64,000 nt of DNA from Fremontodendron californicum (lineage: Eukaryota > Streptophyta > Magnoliopsida > Malvales > Malvaceae). The stretch covers positions 5,277,501 to 5,341,500 of the forward strand of contig JAULJL010000033.1 in the NCBI GenBank assembly GCA_030761205.1, in the 5' to 3' direction. The position numbers and the translations under genes were made by a program. This document shows positions 34,341-46,764 of this stretch, piece by piece; the first letter of the stretch is position 1, and every line of letters starts with the position of its first letter. The notes under the pieces are model-generated. The model made no database searches. It saw nothing but the letters and a program-made list of their open reading frames with translations, and was not told the origin of the DNA.

Positions 34341-35639
34341 GAAAATGAAAATAATAATGCATGAACATAGTATATGCTAAATAATATGACAAAAAAATAA
34401 CTAAATAAAAACATAGGATATCATGAAATATTCAAAACCATATAATAAACAATATAACATCCAAAATATAAATCAAAATAATAACAAATACCATAGGAAT
34501 TATCATAACAAAAATTACATATTATATAAAATGCATGAATATGGAAAATGCAATGCATGAAAATGTATTTTTTCCTTTAATTGAGGAAATCCGTATATCT
34601 AAAAAGATATCGGCTACCTTAGGAAAATATATCAAATTAAATATTCTAAAACCAAAATACTTTGTGATTGTTTGAAAACAATTTTGAAAAGCTTAGATTA
34701 AAAATAAAAACTGGACTAAACCCTTTTTTAAATGGCTCTAATTTCCTAAGTTTAAAATTCCGGACTTGACCACCCTTAACCCGAGACTTAAAAAATCATT
34801 TTTAGAGTTTAAAAAGGCTTAGAAACTACCCTAAGTCAGTAGCTAAACTTCCTAATCAGTTCCCTCTAAGTAACTTAACCAAAACAGAAAAATGATTTTT
34901 CTTTAAATTCAATTCTGACTCCACTGTCCAATTTTAAGCCACGATTTTTTACCCTATTTTTAAAAATTCAAAAAAATCTAAAAAACTTACGGGAAAAAAT
35001 CAGCTAAATTTTCTGATTTAAAGATGAATGCCCAGAAAAATCGAGAAAGTACGAGTACTGGGTGAAAAAAAAAACTGTTTTGCCAAAACACATTTTTGCC
35101 TTTGATAAAATAATTTTAAAATCAAAGTAAAAATATTTAAGACTCACAAAATGACTCACAAACAGTAGCTAGGACTTTTGAAAAGTTAGATAAAAATTGG
35201 CTAAGTAAAAAAAAAATCACAAAGGTATGAACATGAAATGCAAACCTTAAATGACTCACAAACATGATATTTGACAAACCTTAATTTTCCACAAGTGTGC
35301 TCAAGAGAGCATGACTTTGAACCATTAATTGGCCTAAGTCATTAGTCAAGAGGCATGAGCATGAAATGCATGAAAAAAAATACAGCATGTATAGTGCATG
35401 AAATGCATGAGTTTAAACCTAAATGTCATGAAAAAATGCATGGCATCAATATAGTGACCTAGACCTAAATGAACTTGCATGGCATTTAATACAACCTAGG
35501 TCTAAAATGCATGGACATGCATGGCAAAATAAACCTAACCTAACATCTAAAATATGCATGGCAATATCACAAACACAAGGCATGCTTAAACCAAAAAAAC
35601 TCAACCAAATATCATGCAAATGCTAACCTATCAACTAAC

Positions 35640-36080
35640 ATAGCAAAAATGCACACATGATGCTAGAATACAAGGAGTGGCCGAATGGCCTATGGTTCCT
35701 AACAAGTATGGCATTTTCACAAACACTTGGTATACTTAAACTAAATACTCAATCAAATGTCATGCAAATGCAAAACCTATCCACTAACATGGCAAAAATG
35801 CACATACAATGTAAAACACATGGAGTAGCCGAATGGCCTCAAGCTCCAACAAGCATGGCATTTTCACAAACACTTGATATGCTAACATGCTCAACTAAAA
35901 TATAACACTCAAATCATGCAAACACAAAGTAGAGATACTAAAAGTAACAAGCATTTTCACTAACACTTGATATACTAACATGCTCAACTAAAATATAACA
36001 CTCAAATCATGCAAACACAAGGTAAAGATACCCACAAGCATTTTCACAAACACTTGATATACTAAATATAAAACATCAAC
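35640..36080. repeat. ~100-bp repeats in solo LTR B
   Basis: GCATTTTCACAAACACTTG with TATACT and CATGCAAAnnCAAA recurs at about 35710, 35860, 35952 and 36038. The last units are nearly identical. Confidence 0.7.
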
Positions 36081-37187
36081 AAATTTAAACATTATGAAAA
36101 CAGAAAATTAAAAATACAATAACATGATATTTAAATCATAAATGGCAACAACAAAGCAACCAAATTAAAATATGACTCAAGTATATGAAGTAGAACAACA
36201 CTTAAAACATCAAGATTAAATAAAATAACATAAATAACATGATAAATTAAAGCAAAAAACTGCATCAATAATAAAAATGTAGGCCATTCGGCCATGGTGA
36301 GGAAGTAAAAAAAAATGTAAAAAAAAAAAACTTGTTTAAGAAAAAGATGAAGAAAGAACTTAAAATGAATATATAAAAAAAAACACTTATTTAAAAAGAA
36401 AACTCACCAAATGATAATCAAAATAGTAAAAATAAGAATGGAAAATCAAGAAAGTGCAAGAGTTGGTGCTATATGCAACCTCAAGAAGCTATATTTCAAG
36501 CTTTATCTCTTCAAACTTTCCTTCTTTTCTAAACTTTTTCTTTTTGCTTTCAACCGAGGAGAGAAAAACTAAGCAAAACCAAGAGAAATCTGAAAAAAAT
36601 GAAGTGTGAAAATGAAAATTCTGGATCCCTCCTTAGTGCTGGCCGAACCCCCCCTAAAATGAGCTAGGATGTTGTCATTTTGGTTCCCACCAATTTCCAT
36701 CCAAGGGCTAGTGATTCAAGGTGAAAAATCATGAAATTACACCCTTAGATTAGCATATCAGCTGTCCATAATTACAGCTATTCAAGAATAATGTTGACAC
36801 TCTCCATTGGCCTATGTAGCTTAATCATAATGGCTTGATCAAAAAAATCACTAACTTTTAATTCTTGGCCATTTGATTCAATAACCAGAAGCTTCCTCCT
36901 TCCTTTGGGCCTTGGCAGGCCAGCACTCTCTTTTCTAGCTCAAATCTGATTTTTTGAAAGGCCAAAAGAAGCCCTTTTTGGTTGCTTGGGTGAAATAACC
37001 GTTTTGCCCCCCGGATGCAAATAAATGGCAAACGAACTCCAAATTCAAATTTTCTTTTTTTTAATACTTTCAAAATAATAAAATATTGAATGCTGGAAGT
37101 TTTCAAAATTTTCCGAGTCCGTTTGCTATTTATTTGGGTTTTTTCTTCAAAAAATGCCTTTTTATGCCCCTACATTTTACCATCTTT

Positions 37188-37650
37188 TAAACGAGCTCCA
37201 AACCACGATTGTTCTTCTCCAATATCTTCCAAATAATTTAAAAGTGTGATCTGGAAGTTTTCATAATTTTTGGAACTCATTTGGTATTTTTTCGAGATTT
37301 ATCTGCTTGAATTACTGCATAGGAGGCCCGGGATTTAGCCATTTTGCAAACGAACTCCGAATCAAGATTTTATTTCTCCAATATCTTCCAAATAATTTAA
37401 AAATGAGATTTGCAAAATTTCATAATTTTTGGAGTCCATTTGCTATTTTTTCGGGATTTATCTTCTTGAATTATTACATAGGAGACCTGGATTTGGCCAT
37501 TTTGCAAACGAACTCCGAATCAAGATTTTATTTCGCCAATATCTTCCAAATGATTTAAGAATGAGATTTGAAAATTTTCAAAAATTTTGGAGTCCAGTTG
37601 CTATTTTTCCCAAATTTTCCAATTTTGCCCTTTTGCCTCCGAAACCCGGT
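37188..37650. repeat. Three tandem ~159-bp units in solo LTR B
   Basis: AAACGAACTCCGAATCAAG or a close variant starts at 37188, 37348 and 37506. Each is followed by CCAATATCTTCCAAAT and, in the first two units, by GGATTTATC and CATAGGAG. Copy C has the same array inverted at about 48700-49130. Confidence 0.85.
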
Positions 37651-38286
37651 TTTGCTCAAAACAAGTCCGTTTTTCAGATTTTCTTCAAGGTGAGCCTTGG
37701 GCTATCCCTTTTTAATCATTCCTTATCCATTGGGGCTTTAGTCTTACTAAGTCGGGCCATTTCTGTAATTCTTCCCGATTTCACCAAAATCCACCAAAAA
37801 TCCTAATTCTCGGTTTTCTCCCGGATTGACTTTTCTTTCAGTTTTTCTTTCAAGTGGCTTCTTCATTACCCGTAGTCAGTGCTTATCTTTCATTTGGAAC
37901 CTTCAATTTCGACCAATTCGATCGTTTAAGTATTTTCCCCTAAATTTCCTGGATTAGGGTTTCCTTTTACTGAATCTCAAAATCCCAACTTCCGAACTCC
38001 ATATCTTTCAATGTAGACCTCGGATTATCAAAATGCTTTCGCCATTATTCAATTGAACTTCAAATCTTGATTTTGAAAGTGGGTTGATTTTTTCAGTAAT
38101 TGACTTTTTGGGGTTGACTTTTTCTGGGGTTGTCTTTTTTTGAGTTTGACTTTTTATGCTCACCCTCTTAAACTAAGTATCGGGGTACCACCTGCAGGAT
38201 GAAAAAAATCGTTTTACATTATCAAACATCAATTTAGGAAGAAAACATACCTGTTTTAGTGGTCCGGAAAAAATTAGGTGTCTACA

Positions 38287-39858
38287 ACATGCTTTCTGCT
38301 TGGATAATTATGGACTTTTCTAATCTAATTTCCTGGAGACATCAAAGGAAATTAGTTGGTCAAATCCTAGGTGATTATTGTTACAAAAACTTCTTCAAGT
38401 CTTCTTGTAATCTCCTCTTCTTCTTCATGGAACCTTTGGATCTCCATCCTCAGGTTACAAAATATTCCTAACTAATCCTAATTTACACTTTGATGTAACT
38501 AATTACATTTGTAAAAAAGAAACCTTGAGTTACATTCAAGGGGATCTAGATGAGGAAAGAATTTTACAATCCTTGAGTAAAATAGAGATAAGGCAAGGTT
38601 CGCAGACCCTATTTCAAAAAATACCACAAAAATTCAACCATCAAAAATTCTATTAGGTCAAGTCCATAATTATATTCACAATCATATTATGAACATAAAA
38701 TCAATGTTTTAATCTTTAGTTACCATCTACAATTTGATCTTTTATCCTAATCACAATTAGAATAAAATCCTAATCTTATTAGGACATGTCACATTGAAAT
38801 TTAATTAATCAAACAATTTGACTAATTATCCTAACTCAATTAGGACAAATTGATTTCATAAGATAAGGATTAACTTATTTAAAACCTTACCATATATGGA
38901 CTTTCCATATTTTAAGTCCCCTAAACAATTTAGGTAGTCTAATACTTTGATAATTTAATTACCATATTTAATCAAATTAAATAAGCAATTTAGAATGATA
39001 GAGAGTTAATCAAATAATGCTATTGCCCTAAATAGCCTAGTTGAATTTCGGCAATTTCACTCCTCAAACCCTAGGAATCGACAACTATGGTTGGTTCAAG
39101 ACCAACCCCTTTTGCTTGCTTCTTTAGGAAATTTTGCCCTAGCTATTCTTTAGCATATTTTTCCTTTGCAGCAGCATTTTTCAAGCCCTTTCAAAGAGTC
39201 CAAATAGCAATCAAATTACTAAGAGTCTTGAAACTTTTGGCATCTTCATGACAGAAAATCTGTCCATGTCGCACGGCTTCAAGGAAATTACCAAGATTCA
39301 TCCAATCATGACAACTTTTCATCCTTGATCTCTCCCACTTATCTCTAACCTTATGAAGAACAATTCAACATTTTTGAAGGTCTAAAATCAATCCAAGAAT
39401 CAATGAAGACAGGTTTGAAAAACTAAACCTTTTAGTCATCTATCTACATGATCACTCTTCCAATCTTGCTCCAAACAATTCATAATTAATGGCCAACAAT
39501 TGGAAGATCTTACATCATGTTTAAATCATTATTTAAACACATCAAATCAAGATTAAAAACCAAGAATGGTTGCTTTCCATAATCAAGAAAAATAATCAAA
39601 ACAATTTTTGTCAAGATTCAAGAAGTTAGGATTTCAAAAGTCGTAAAACAAAATTCTTTTGTTTATATGGAAACAATTAAAACATATATCAATGGATATA
39701 CCTCGACGGAAGTACCGAACTGATTACCACATGGTAAATTTTTTTACTTTAGGTAAAAGAAAATTTGAAAGAAAAAAGAAAAAAAGGAAAAAAAAAAGGA
39801 AAGAGAGAAGAGAGAGGAAGATAGTGATTAAAACATAAAAGTTTTTCATTTATTATTA
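38287..39858. other. AT-rich DNA, possibly an old LTR; nothing firm
   Basis: Begins with ACATG, the probable right target duplication of copy B. The style, with repeated TAATTAAAT-like words and leader-like C-rich text near 39100-39300, resembles minus-strand copia LTRs. No primer site, LTR pair or coding domain was identified. Confidence 0.35.
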
Positions 39859-39867
39859 TTTATAATA
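39859..39867. repeat. Target duplication TTTATAATA, left
   Basis: Matches 40246-40254 exactly. Nine bases is the hallmark of Mutator-type transposition. Confidence 0.85.
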
Positions 39868-40245
39868 GGCATAAATACAAATTTGGCCCTCGAAATATGC
39901 AACTTAAATCGTTTTGGCCCTTATTCTTTTATTTGGATCACTTTAACCTTCATGCTATTATTTTCAATCAATTTAGCCTAAAATTAATGAAAACGTTAAA
40001 TTTTTGGTCAATTTTTGATCAATTTTTTGTTCATTTATGGTTTTTTTTATTTATCAATTTCTTATAAAAATAACCTAAATTTAATGAAATTGTTAGTCTC
40101 ATACTCGTACGTTATCAATTTTCGTTAAATTTATACGATATCGATAAAAATAATAGATTGAGGGACAAAATAACTCAAAAAAAAAAAGAATAAAGGTCAA
40201 AATGATTTAAGTTGCATACTTCGAGGTCAAATTTGTATTTATGCC
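39868..40245. mobile_element. Mutator-type MITE with ~60-bp inverted ends
   Basis: 378 bp. The left end starts GGCATAAATACAAATTTGG and the right end, reverse complemented, starts GGCATAAATACAAATTTGA. Pairing continues with few mismatches for about 60 bases through TATGCAACTTAAATC. The 9-bp duplication TTTATAATA on both sides places it with Mutator-like elements. No coding content; the AT-rich centre is about 250 bp. Confidence 0.9.
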
Positions 40246-40254
40246 TTTATAATA
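40246..40254. repeat. Target duplication TTTATAATA, right
   Basis: Identical to 39859-39867. Confidence 0.85.
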
Positions 40255-40809
40255 AAATAAAAATTACAATTTTAAGAAATATAATAGTAATAATAAATAG
40301 AAATATAAAAATATATAGAAACAAAAGAAACCAAAAATTAAAACTAAATGAAAGCCATTTATCAAAATTTATAATTGTTGTACTTTTATTTTTTATTTTT
40401 TAAATATCTTTACATTAATGTATATTTTACAATAAATTTTTAAAAAAACATATATTTAATCAACTAATTAACAAAAATTGTAACGCTTATAGTATAGCAC
40501 GAAAAATCAACCAGAAAAACTTAATCGCAATATACGAAATATTAGCTATAATTTTTTTAATTTTAATATTTTGTATGTGAATTTTTTAATTATATTATAA
40601 ACAATGAAAAAAATTCTAGTATCTTGTTAATAACAAATATGATCATAGGTTTACTATTGAGTGTTTCGATGCCTTGAGCAAGCTGATGTTGGTAATAGAA
40701 AAGAAGGCAAGAGAAATCTCATCATCCAGAATTTTAAGGGAAGGAAGAAACGCTAGATGTGATTTTATGGGCTGATTTAGGCAGATTTGATAATTTTGGA
40801 TAAGATATG
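40255..40809. other. AT-rich DNA, nothing identified
   Basis: No gene or element end recognised. Confidence 0.5.
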
Positions 40810-41030
40810 ATTATGCGATATGAACACGACATGAAAAAAATAATTAAAATATGATATAAAATACGATACGAAAAAATAACATGAATACGACACGAATACA
40901 CGAACGTGTCAAAATCTATATAAACGAATTATTAACGTATCAAAATTTATATTAATATATAATAATTTAAATATGATTATAACATGTAAAAATACACGAA
41001 TAAGATACAAATACACGAATTACCAGATTT
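40810..41030 (-). repeat. Helitron-associated repeat, inverted relative to 1-1407
   Basis: On the minus strand this reads CACGTTCGTGTATTCGTGTCG-like and ACGTTAATAATTCGTTTATAT-like words in the order seen at 700-960. No hairpin/CTAG end was found near it. Confidence 0.55.
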
Positions 41031-42369
41031 AAAATAACTAAAGAATTTGATGAAAATATTATGCTCACAATGCCAAAACCTATTGTAATAGTCTTTGCTG
41101 CAATGACAATTATAATACACATTTTTAATTCCTTTACATATTGTTTTTCACTCCAATTCATTTCCTTACAAATATTCATTTTTTCTCATATAAAATGATT
41201 CTCTGCGCAGGAAAAACATACATAGGAAGCTCTCCAACAACTATGTATTATCTTAATCCTACTATGCCAAAAGTTGAGCAATATAGAACAAGGTATAAAT
41301 AAACATATGAAACTTATGCTTTTCTTTTCTTTTTTTTTTTTTTTTTTTGTATTACAACTTTGATTTTATGTTAATATCAGAGCACAAATATTGAATCATC
41401 CATGATTCCATAGGTTTCAAAACTGTCCCCCAACTCTTGATACTAGCATTGGATAGACAAAGCATAACGATCGCTTGATGAGCAAAAGTTTCACAATAGG
41501 AAAAAATTGTCCAACTTGCATCAATGGATTCGGAGAAAAATAAGATATCTCTCATAACAAATTACAAATTTATATTACAATACCAAAACCATTACAATTT
41601 AATCATAGTTTTTATATTCATGCATGATATCAACATTATATGTGTAAGCACTAAATTTTGCACCCTAGTTACTTAGGATTGCAAATATTTTTCAAGGCTA
41701 ATAATTTTTTTTTAAAAAAAAATAGATCATTCTTTTACCTTTGAAACTTTGGGTGAATTAGAATTGATGTAATAATCATCATTAAAATGACTTTGAAAAG
41801 CATTTAGAGTTCCAATCATATAATGTTGTCTGATTTTGAGCTTCATATCTTTTTTAATAAAATGAATTATTAGACACACCTTATATTATTGGAAAGATCA
41901 TTCCAATCCCTTTATTTTGATATATTATAAACTTAAATATTAGAAGTATTCAATAATATATGACTGGAATACGGAGCATGTTCTGAAAAACCTTTAACAA
42001 TATCCAAAAATCTGACATACCTCGAGTGTTTTTTATATATGTTGAAACATAAATTTAATTTTTGAGTGAAAAAAATTTCTTCTGGAACTAGAATCTCTAA
42101 GCTTTCTAACAAGACAAAGATCACTCAATTCTGACATCGGATGAGAAAATTATGGTCATATGAAGTTGGACTTTCATATCATTTTCCAAATAATTTCTTG
42201 AAAATTTCTTGTTATCATTTACCAAATCTTCAAACTTCCTTTTCAAATTTACAATTCTCTTTTTCCAAAATATCATTTTTCTTTTGGCAAGCTTCAAAGT
42301 TAATTTTCAATCCTCATTTTGCAATTCTAAATCAAATTTTGTTTTCATCAAAAATCATTTTCAACACTA
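41031..42369. other. AT-rich DNA, mostly unassigned
   Basis: A minus-strand frame at 41352-41555 (67 residues) is described separately. The rest has no recognised content, though the part above about 42140 may be the eroded C-terminal portion of the copia gag. Confidence 0.4.
41352..41555 (-). CDS. Unrecognised 67-residue open frame
   Basis: Starts MRDILFFSESIDASWTIF and contains two Cys (YCETF, MLCLS), a balanced composition and a natural stop. It is better mixed in residues than the chance frames nearby but matches no family I know. It could be a gene or element fragment, or chance. Confidence 0.15.
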   Translation of the reverse strand: MRDILFFSESIDASWTIFSYCETFAHQAIVMLCLSNASIKSWGTVLKPMESWMIQYLCSDINIKSKL

Positions 42370-42892
42370 AAATATGAAATTATTTTTCTTATATTTTAAA
42401 TTATTAACTCAAACTCAATTGCTAATTCATCAAATGTATATTCATTACATTGAGTTTGAAAAGATGTTACCTTAGATTCCTCAAGAGCCGTGAGGTATGG
42501 TTCATTTTGGTTTGAATTCTCATCTTTATTTGTCCTGTCACTTGTTGAGTATTGATTTTCACAAGATTTTTCTTCAATTACCCTTTCATTCTTGTTTTTC
42601 CATACATTTCCTTAAACTTATCCCATATATCTTTGGAGGTTGGGCAATTTGAGACCAAGTTAAAGTTATAGGAGTCCAGAACTCCATAGAGAAAGCACTT
42701 GGCCTTGGCATCTTCTAACCCTTTATTCAAGAACATTTGAACATTTAATGGAGATCCAAGACCTTTTTCTATCAAGAACCAAGCTCCAACATCATGAGCC
42801 ATTGTGAAAGCCCTCATCCTAAATTTCCATGTCCAAAACTCATGTTCTTCAAACTTTAGGGCCTTAAGGACCTTGTCAGCATTTTGCATCAT
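42370..42892 (-). pseudogene. Ty1/copia gag, minus strand (broken)
   Basis: Frame 42892-42578 reads MMQNADKVLKALKFEEHEF, WTWKFRMRAFTMAHDVGAW, EDAKAKCFLYGVLDSYNFN and PTSKDIWDKFKEMYGKT. This is the DUF4219/UBN2-type gag of plant copia elements; W..(K/R)MRAF and A.DIWD.L are its usual landmarks. It goes on past a frame change into NEYTFDELAIEFE near 42430, then decays. The primer site and LTR lie directly upstream on the same strand (42948-42960 and beyond). Family gags are about 300-450 residues; about 170 can be followed. Confidence 0.8.
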
Positions 42893-42947
42893 TCCTGATC
42901 TTTAAAATATATTTTCTCAAGGTTATCAGACCTATAAAAGAAATCAA

Positions 42948-42960
42948 AACTCTGATGCCA
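42948..42960 (-). other. Primer binding site variant of the minus-strand copia
   Basis: On the minus strand it reads TGGCATCAGAGTT, a one-base variant of the tRNA-Met primer site TGGTATCAGAG. It sits between the LTR end and the gag. Confidence 0.65.
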
Positions 42961-43552
42961 ATTATTAGCTCAAGTATGTATAGCAATCTAAGAGGGGTGA
43001 ATTGGATTGACTCTAAATTTTCCAAAAATAAATTTTCAATAAATTTAAGTGGAAAATAACAAGACAATAAATATATATGAAATTTAAGAACAATTGAAGC
43101 TGAAATTAAATGAGGAGAATGGATAGAACAATCAAACTCAATGATTTATAGAGGTTCGATCCTTCTCCAAAGGCACCTACGTCCTCTCCCTTAGCTTCCC
43201 TTGTCAAGGAGTCCGATCCACTATTTCAAAATCTTACAAATTATCTTTTCTATGCTAAGGTATAACCTTTTATTATCTCTATCTTTTTAAGGTTAAGATA
43301 TCAACCTCTAACCCACAATGAGTTTCTACAAAAACTCACAAAAACACTTAAGAGGATATATAACCCCTTGATCTCAAACAAGCTTTAAGGTTTTTGCAAA
43401 CTAAAATAACCTCACAAATATTTTATGTTTGCCTATTAGGTACAAGATTTATAAAGAAATATGAAATTGAAACTCAAGACACTTGAATGCTTAAGAGAGA
43501 TGAATGAATGATTTTGAAAGCTTTTTCTTTTGCCATCTAAAGAAGTTGGTGT

Positions 43553-44155
43553 TAAGGATGGCAAAACTCGATCCGACCGATGAATTTCGCATCGATCCAC
43601 TCCTAATGGAGAATTTTTTTTTTGAAAAGCGGGGGCGGGGTGGAGAGGAGTGGTTTTGGTAAATGCTTGCTCCGCTCCGCCCCGCTTTTTAAAATTACTA
43701 TTTTACCTCTTAAAATATTTTATATTTTTTCTTATATTTTTAATATATATTAGATATATATTCTAAAATTATATATATATGTATATTATATATATTAAAA
43801 AGTTTATATAATAAAATTATGTTCATGAATAAATTACAATATAATTTTTTGTAATATTAAGTTAAAAATAATTAATAAAAATTGGGTAGTGGAGTGGAGC
43901 ATCGTGGAGCGGTTATGGGATGTATCCGACATCCATGGAGGTGGATGTTTCCAACATCCATGCAAGAGTGAGGCAAAGGTGGATAAGGCAATCCCTGCAA
44001 AATAATTAATAAAAATTGTGGTGTAGCGGAGTGGAGCACCTTGGAGTGGTTATGGATGTAACCGACATCCATGGAGGTGAATGTTTTCAACATCTATGCA
44101 AGAGTGAGGTGAAGGTGGATAAGGCAATCCCCGTCTTACTCCATTGCCATCCCTA
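43553..44155. mobile_element. hAT-type MITE with TAGGGATGGCAA ends
   Basis: 603 bp. The left end is TAAGGATGGCAA and the right end reverse complements to TAGGGATGGCAA. Flanking 8-mers GTTGGTGT (43545-43552) and GTTGGAAT (44156-44163) agree in six of eight bases, as an aged hAT duplication would. It contains a GC-rich stretch near the left end and a tandem duplication at 43866-44131. No coding content. Confidence 0.8.
43866..44131. repeat. Tandem duplication of ~130 bp inside the hAT MITE
   Basis: Two near-identical units both run from AATAATTAATAAAAATTG through GTGGAGTGGAGCA, CCGACATCCATGGAGGTG, ATGCAAGAGTGAGG and GGTGGATAAGGCAATCCC. Confidence 0.9.
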
Positions 44156-44267
44156 GTTGGAATGCCCTTTTATAGCTTGAAATGTCTTTGGAGCCGTTGG
44201 GGTGGAGTTGGTAAAAGAAAAAAGCCTTTGATTGCACTTGAAAAACTAGTTGTTGGAGGCTGCCAAG

Positions 44268-44566
44268 TAGACCTGCCCAAGGGCCAGGTAGCCCGCCCGA
44301 CCCGACAAGCCTGGCCTGAGCTGGGCTTGGGTAAGAATATTTGTAATTCGGGTCAGCCCAAATTACTATTCAATAATTAAAACATATTTTTTTATTTCAA
44401 TTTAATTATAAAATATATAAATATTAATATAAAAACGATTTTTAAACATTTTAATAATTTATGAATAGTGAAATAGGCTTACGGGTTGGCCCGAGCCCGA
44501 CTTGTAACGAGCTTGGGCAAGGGAAAAAAAATTTCTCGAGCCGCGGCTCGGCCCTGAGCACCTCTA
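44268..44566. mobile_element. hAT-type MITE with TAGAnnTGCnCAnGGGCC ends
   Basis: 299 bp. The left end is TAGACCTGCCCAAGGGCC and the right end reverse complements to TAGAGGTGCTCAGGGCC. Flanks CTGCCAAG (44260-44267) and CTGCCAGG (44567-44574) agree in seven of eight bases. GC-rich ends of the GCCCGACCCGA/GGCCCGAGCCCGA kind surround an AT-rich core. No coding content. Confidence 0.8.
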
Positions 44567-44677
44567 CTGCCAGGGTCCAAGGGATCGATTCTTTTTGGTA
44601 GGGATCGATCCTTTAACTATAAATTTATGAAACTAGCCATTGCAGGGTTAGGCAAGGATTAAAAAATTGGATCGAAC

Positions 44678-44682
44678 TGGCC
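44678..44682. repeat. Target duplication TGGCC of the gypsy element, left
   Basis: Repeated at 60952-60956. Confidence 0.85.
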
Positions 44683-45536
44683 TGTAAGACCCTCGTAAGT
44701 ACGAGATCAATTCGAGACATTTATAACATGCGGATGGCTCGAGGTTAAACTTTGAAATGCCTATAGAAAGGATGGGCTACCATGTGGTATACATGTTGTA
44801 TGATAAATTGTAGAGTTAGGGGTTTAGTCAAGTGATTAAGTGATTTAACCCCAAATTGACTAAAAGTCGGGATAGGGGAAATTCCGTAAAATGTGATAAG
44901 TTAACTTCACATAGTGTTGATATGTGATATAACATTATTTGGGAGTGTTAGAACAAGAATCGGCAGAAAAATTGGTAAATTGTGAACCAGGGGTATTTTG
45001 GTCATTTTACCAAAAATTTTGTTTTTAGTCCATAAATGATACTAATGGACTAAGTGATCATATAGGATCATAATATGATATTTACATAAAAAAAAAATTG
45101 GACATTAAAATCAAATCTAATAGCTAAAATCGTCTAATTCGTCATTTAGTGACGTTGGCGTAAATTGCAGTAAAAAAACATGGTTCGTGATTTTTCGAAA
45201 CTGATCTGAACACATGGATATATGTTATAACATATTAGGATTATGAATATGACAAAAAAAATTATAAATAAAGTTGAAACCGGATACGTCCTTAAGTAAC
45301 CTAAAGGAATGAAATCGAGAACTGACCGCGGGAAGGTCCGGAAAAGGTTTTAAATGGATCAATTGATTAATATAGACATAAAATGATGTTAGCAAGCTAC
45401 TGGTGAAATCAGAACAAAAATCGAAGCTAAAACCAAAAAAGTCAAAATGTTGACCCGTTGACGCTCCAAGGCCCGAATTTGGGTTTCGAGATATCAAAAA
45501 AACTTACCCCAACATGCAGATCAGTATATTATCATA

Positions 45537-45544
45537 TTTGGAAC
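45537..45544. repeat. Target duplication TTTGGAAC of the nested hAT, left
   Basis: Repeated at 46977-46984. The 3' LTR has a single TTTGGAAC at the matching place (about 58351). Confidence 0.95.
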
Positions 45545-45579
45545 TAGAGGTGGCAAAATGAACACGAAAACCTGCCCAG

Positions 45580-45785
45580 ACAAACCCGAAACCGAACCCG
45601 CCCAAACCCGATTTGACCAAAAAGTCAAAAACCCGAACCCAAAAAAAACCCGAACCCGAAATGGCCCAAGCCCGAAAGAGCCCGAACTCGAAAAGACCCG
45701 AACCCGAATTATCTGAACCTAAAAAAACCCGAACCCAAAAATACCCGAGCCTGACCCGAGCCTGACCCGAACCCGAACCCGAATT
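45580..45785. repeat. CCCGAA-type degenerate array, left
   Basis: Many ACCCGAACCCGA and GCCCGAAAGAGCCCGAA variants, with GAACCCG as the common core. Confidence 0.85.
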
Positions 45786-46764
45786 TAATACTAAAAATAA
45801 AAATTATCAAATTGTAATTAAATAATTTTTTTATAAAGCAAGAACTTTATTTATCAATTTTATTCTAATATCTTTTTTTATAATTTAATTAAAATTTAAT
45901 TTAATTTAATTTTTATTATATTATATATATGATAAAATAATAATTTTATCAAAAATACAATTATATTTTGTGCTTATAACTTTAATGTCCCATATCTTTA
46001 TGAATCCACTATCTAAAAATTTTAAACTCATGAAAATTTTAGAAATGTAAATTTTTTTGACATAAAATATTACTTGTCCTTTATTTATGTTATTTTAGGA
46101 GCACCCTTATAATAATATAATAGTATTTTCTATATATTAAAATTAATTAATAGCAATTCATTCATTTAACTTATCTCTAGTATAATAGTATTTCTTATAT
46201 TAAAAAATAGATAAAAACTACTTTTAAAAAAATGTGTTGCTCTTTGCAACATATATATAGTTTTCTTAGGCATATTATTAAATTAAGTCATCAACACCAT
46301 ATTCACTTGCCTAAGCCCGGATTGATTCGAAATATAGGCCTCAAATTCTGCCAAAACCCGCCCATATTTGTAAATGGATAGTCCAAGCCAGTTTAGACCT
46401 CAAAGTTGAATGCCAGGGTTCGTCCCTAAAGATCTCTTATTTTGTAGTGAATATAAATTATAATGTATTTACATGTTGAAATTCGAGTTCATCAAATCAA
46501 TTATTTTAAATATTAATATGATTAATTTATAATATATCATATTTTTTATAATAAATTATTTTAAAAATTTATTTTATATAAAAAATTAATTTTATATTTT
46601 TTTGGTGCTAAGAAATATTTATTTTAATAAATAAATATAATTAAAAATATCATATTATAATAAAAGATTATTTTTACAAATAATAATAAAATTATTTTTA
46701 AAAGTAAATATTTAAATTATGTAAAAATAATTACATCTAACATAAAATAAAAATAATGTAAAAC

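Larger units (their letters stand above)
33732..38286 (-). mobile_element. Solo LTR (large gypsy-type family), copy B
   Basis: 4555 bp. On the minus strand it starts TGTAGACACCTAATTTTTTC (38286) and ends GGTTGCGACA (33732). It aligns end to end, inverted, with copy C (48025-52854). Flanks ACATT (33727-33731) and ACATG (38287-38291) agree in four of five bases and are the probable target duplication. There is no second LTR, primer site or pol. Inner landmarks are GAGTCGCCACC near 33873 and three tandem ~159-bp units near 37188-37650. Short open frames here are chance. Confidence 0.85.
42962..44660 (-). mobile_element. Copia 5' LTR, minus strand, interrupted by MITEs
   Basis: Follows the primer site outward. 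The minus strand carries a TATA box GCTATAAAAGGGC at 44164-44176. hAT MITEs interrupt it at 43553-44155 and 44268-44566, and a GGACCGG MITE from about 44661. The LTR probably resumes after 61310; both sides of that nest carry GGATCGATCC-like words (44601, 61389). The U3 edge was not found. Confidence 0.5.

Noticed and set aside
33732..38286. Solo LTR B as a complete non-coding (LARD-type) element
   Set aside because: A LARD would show the same LTR at both ends; here one end is TGTAGACACC and the other GGTTGCGACA, with no repeat between them.
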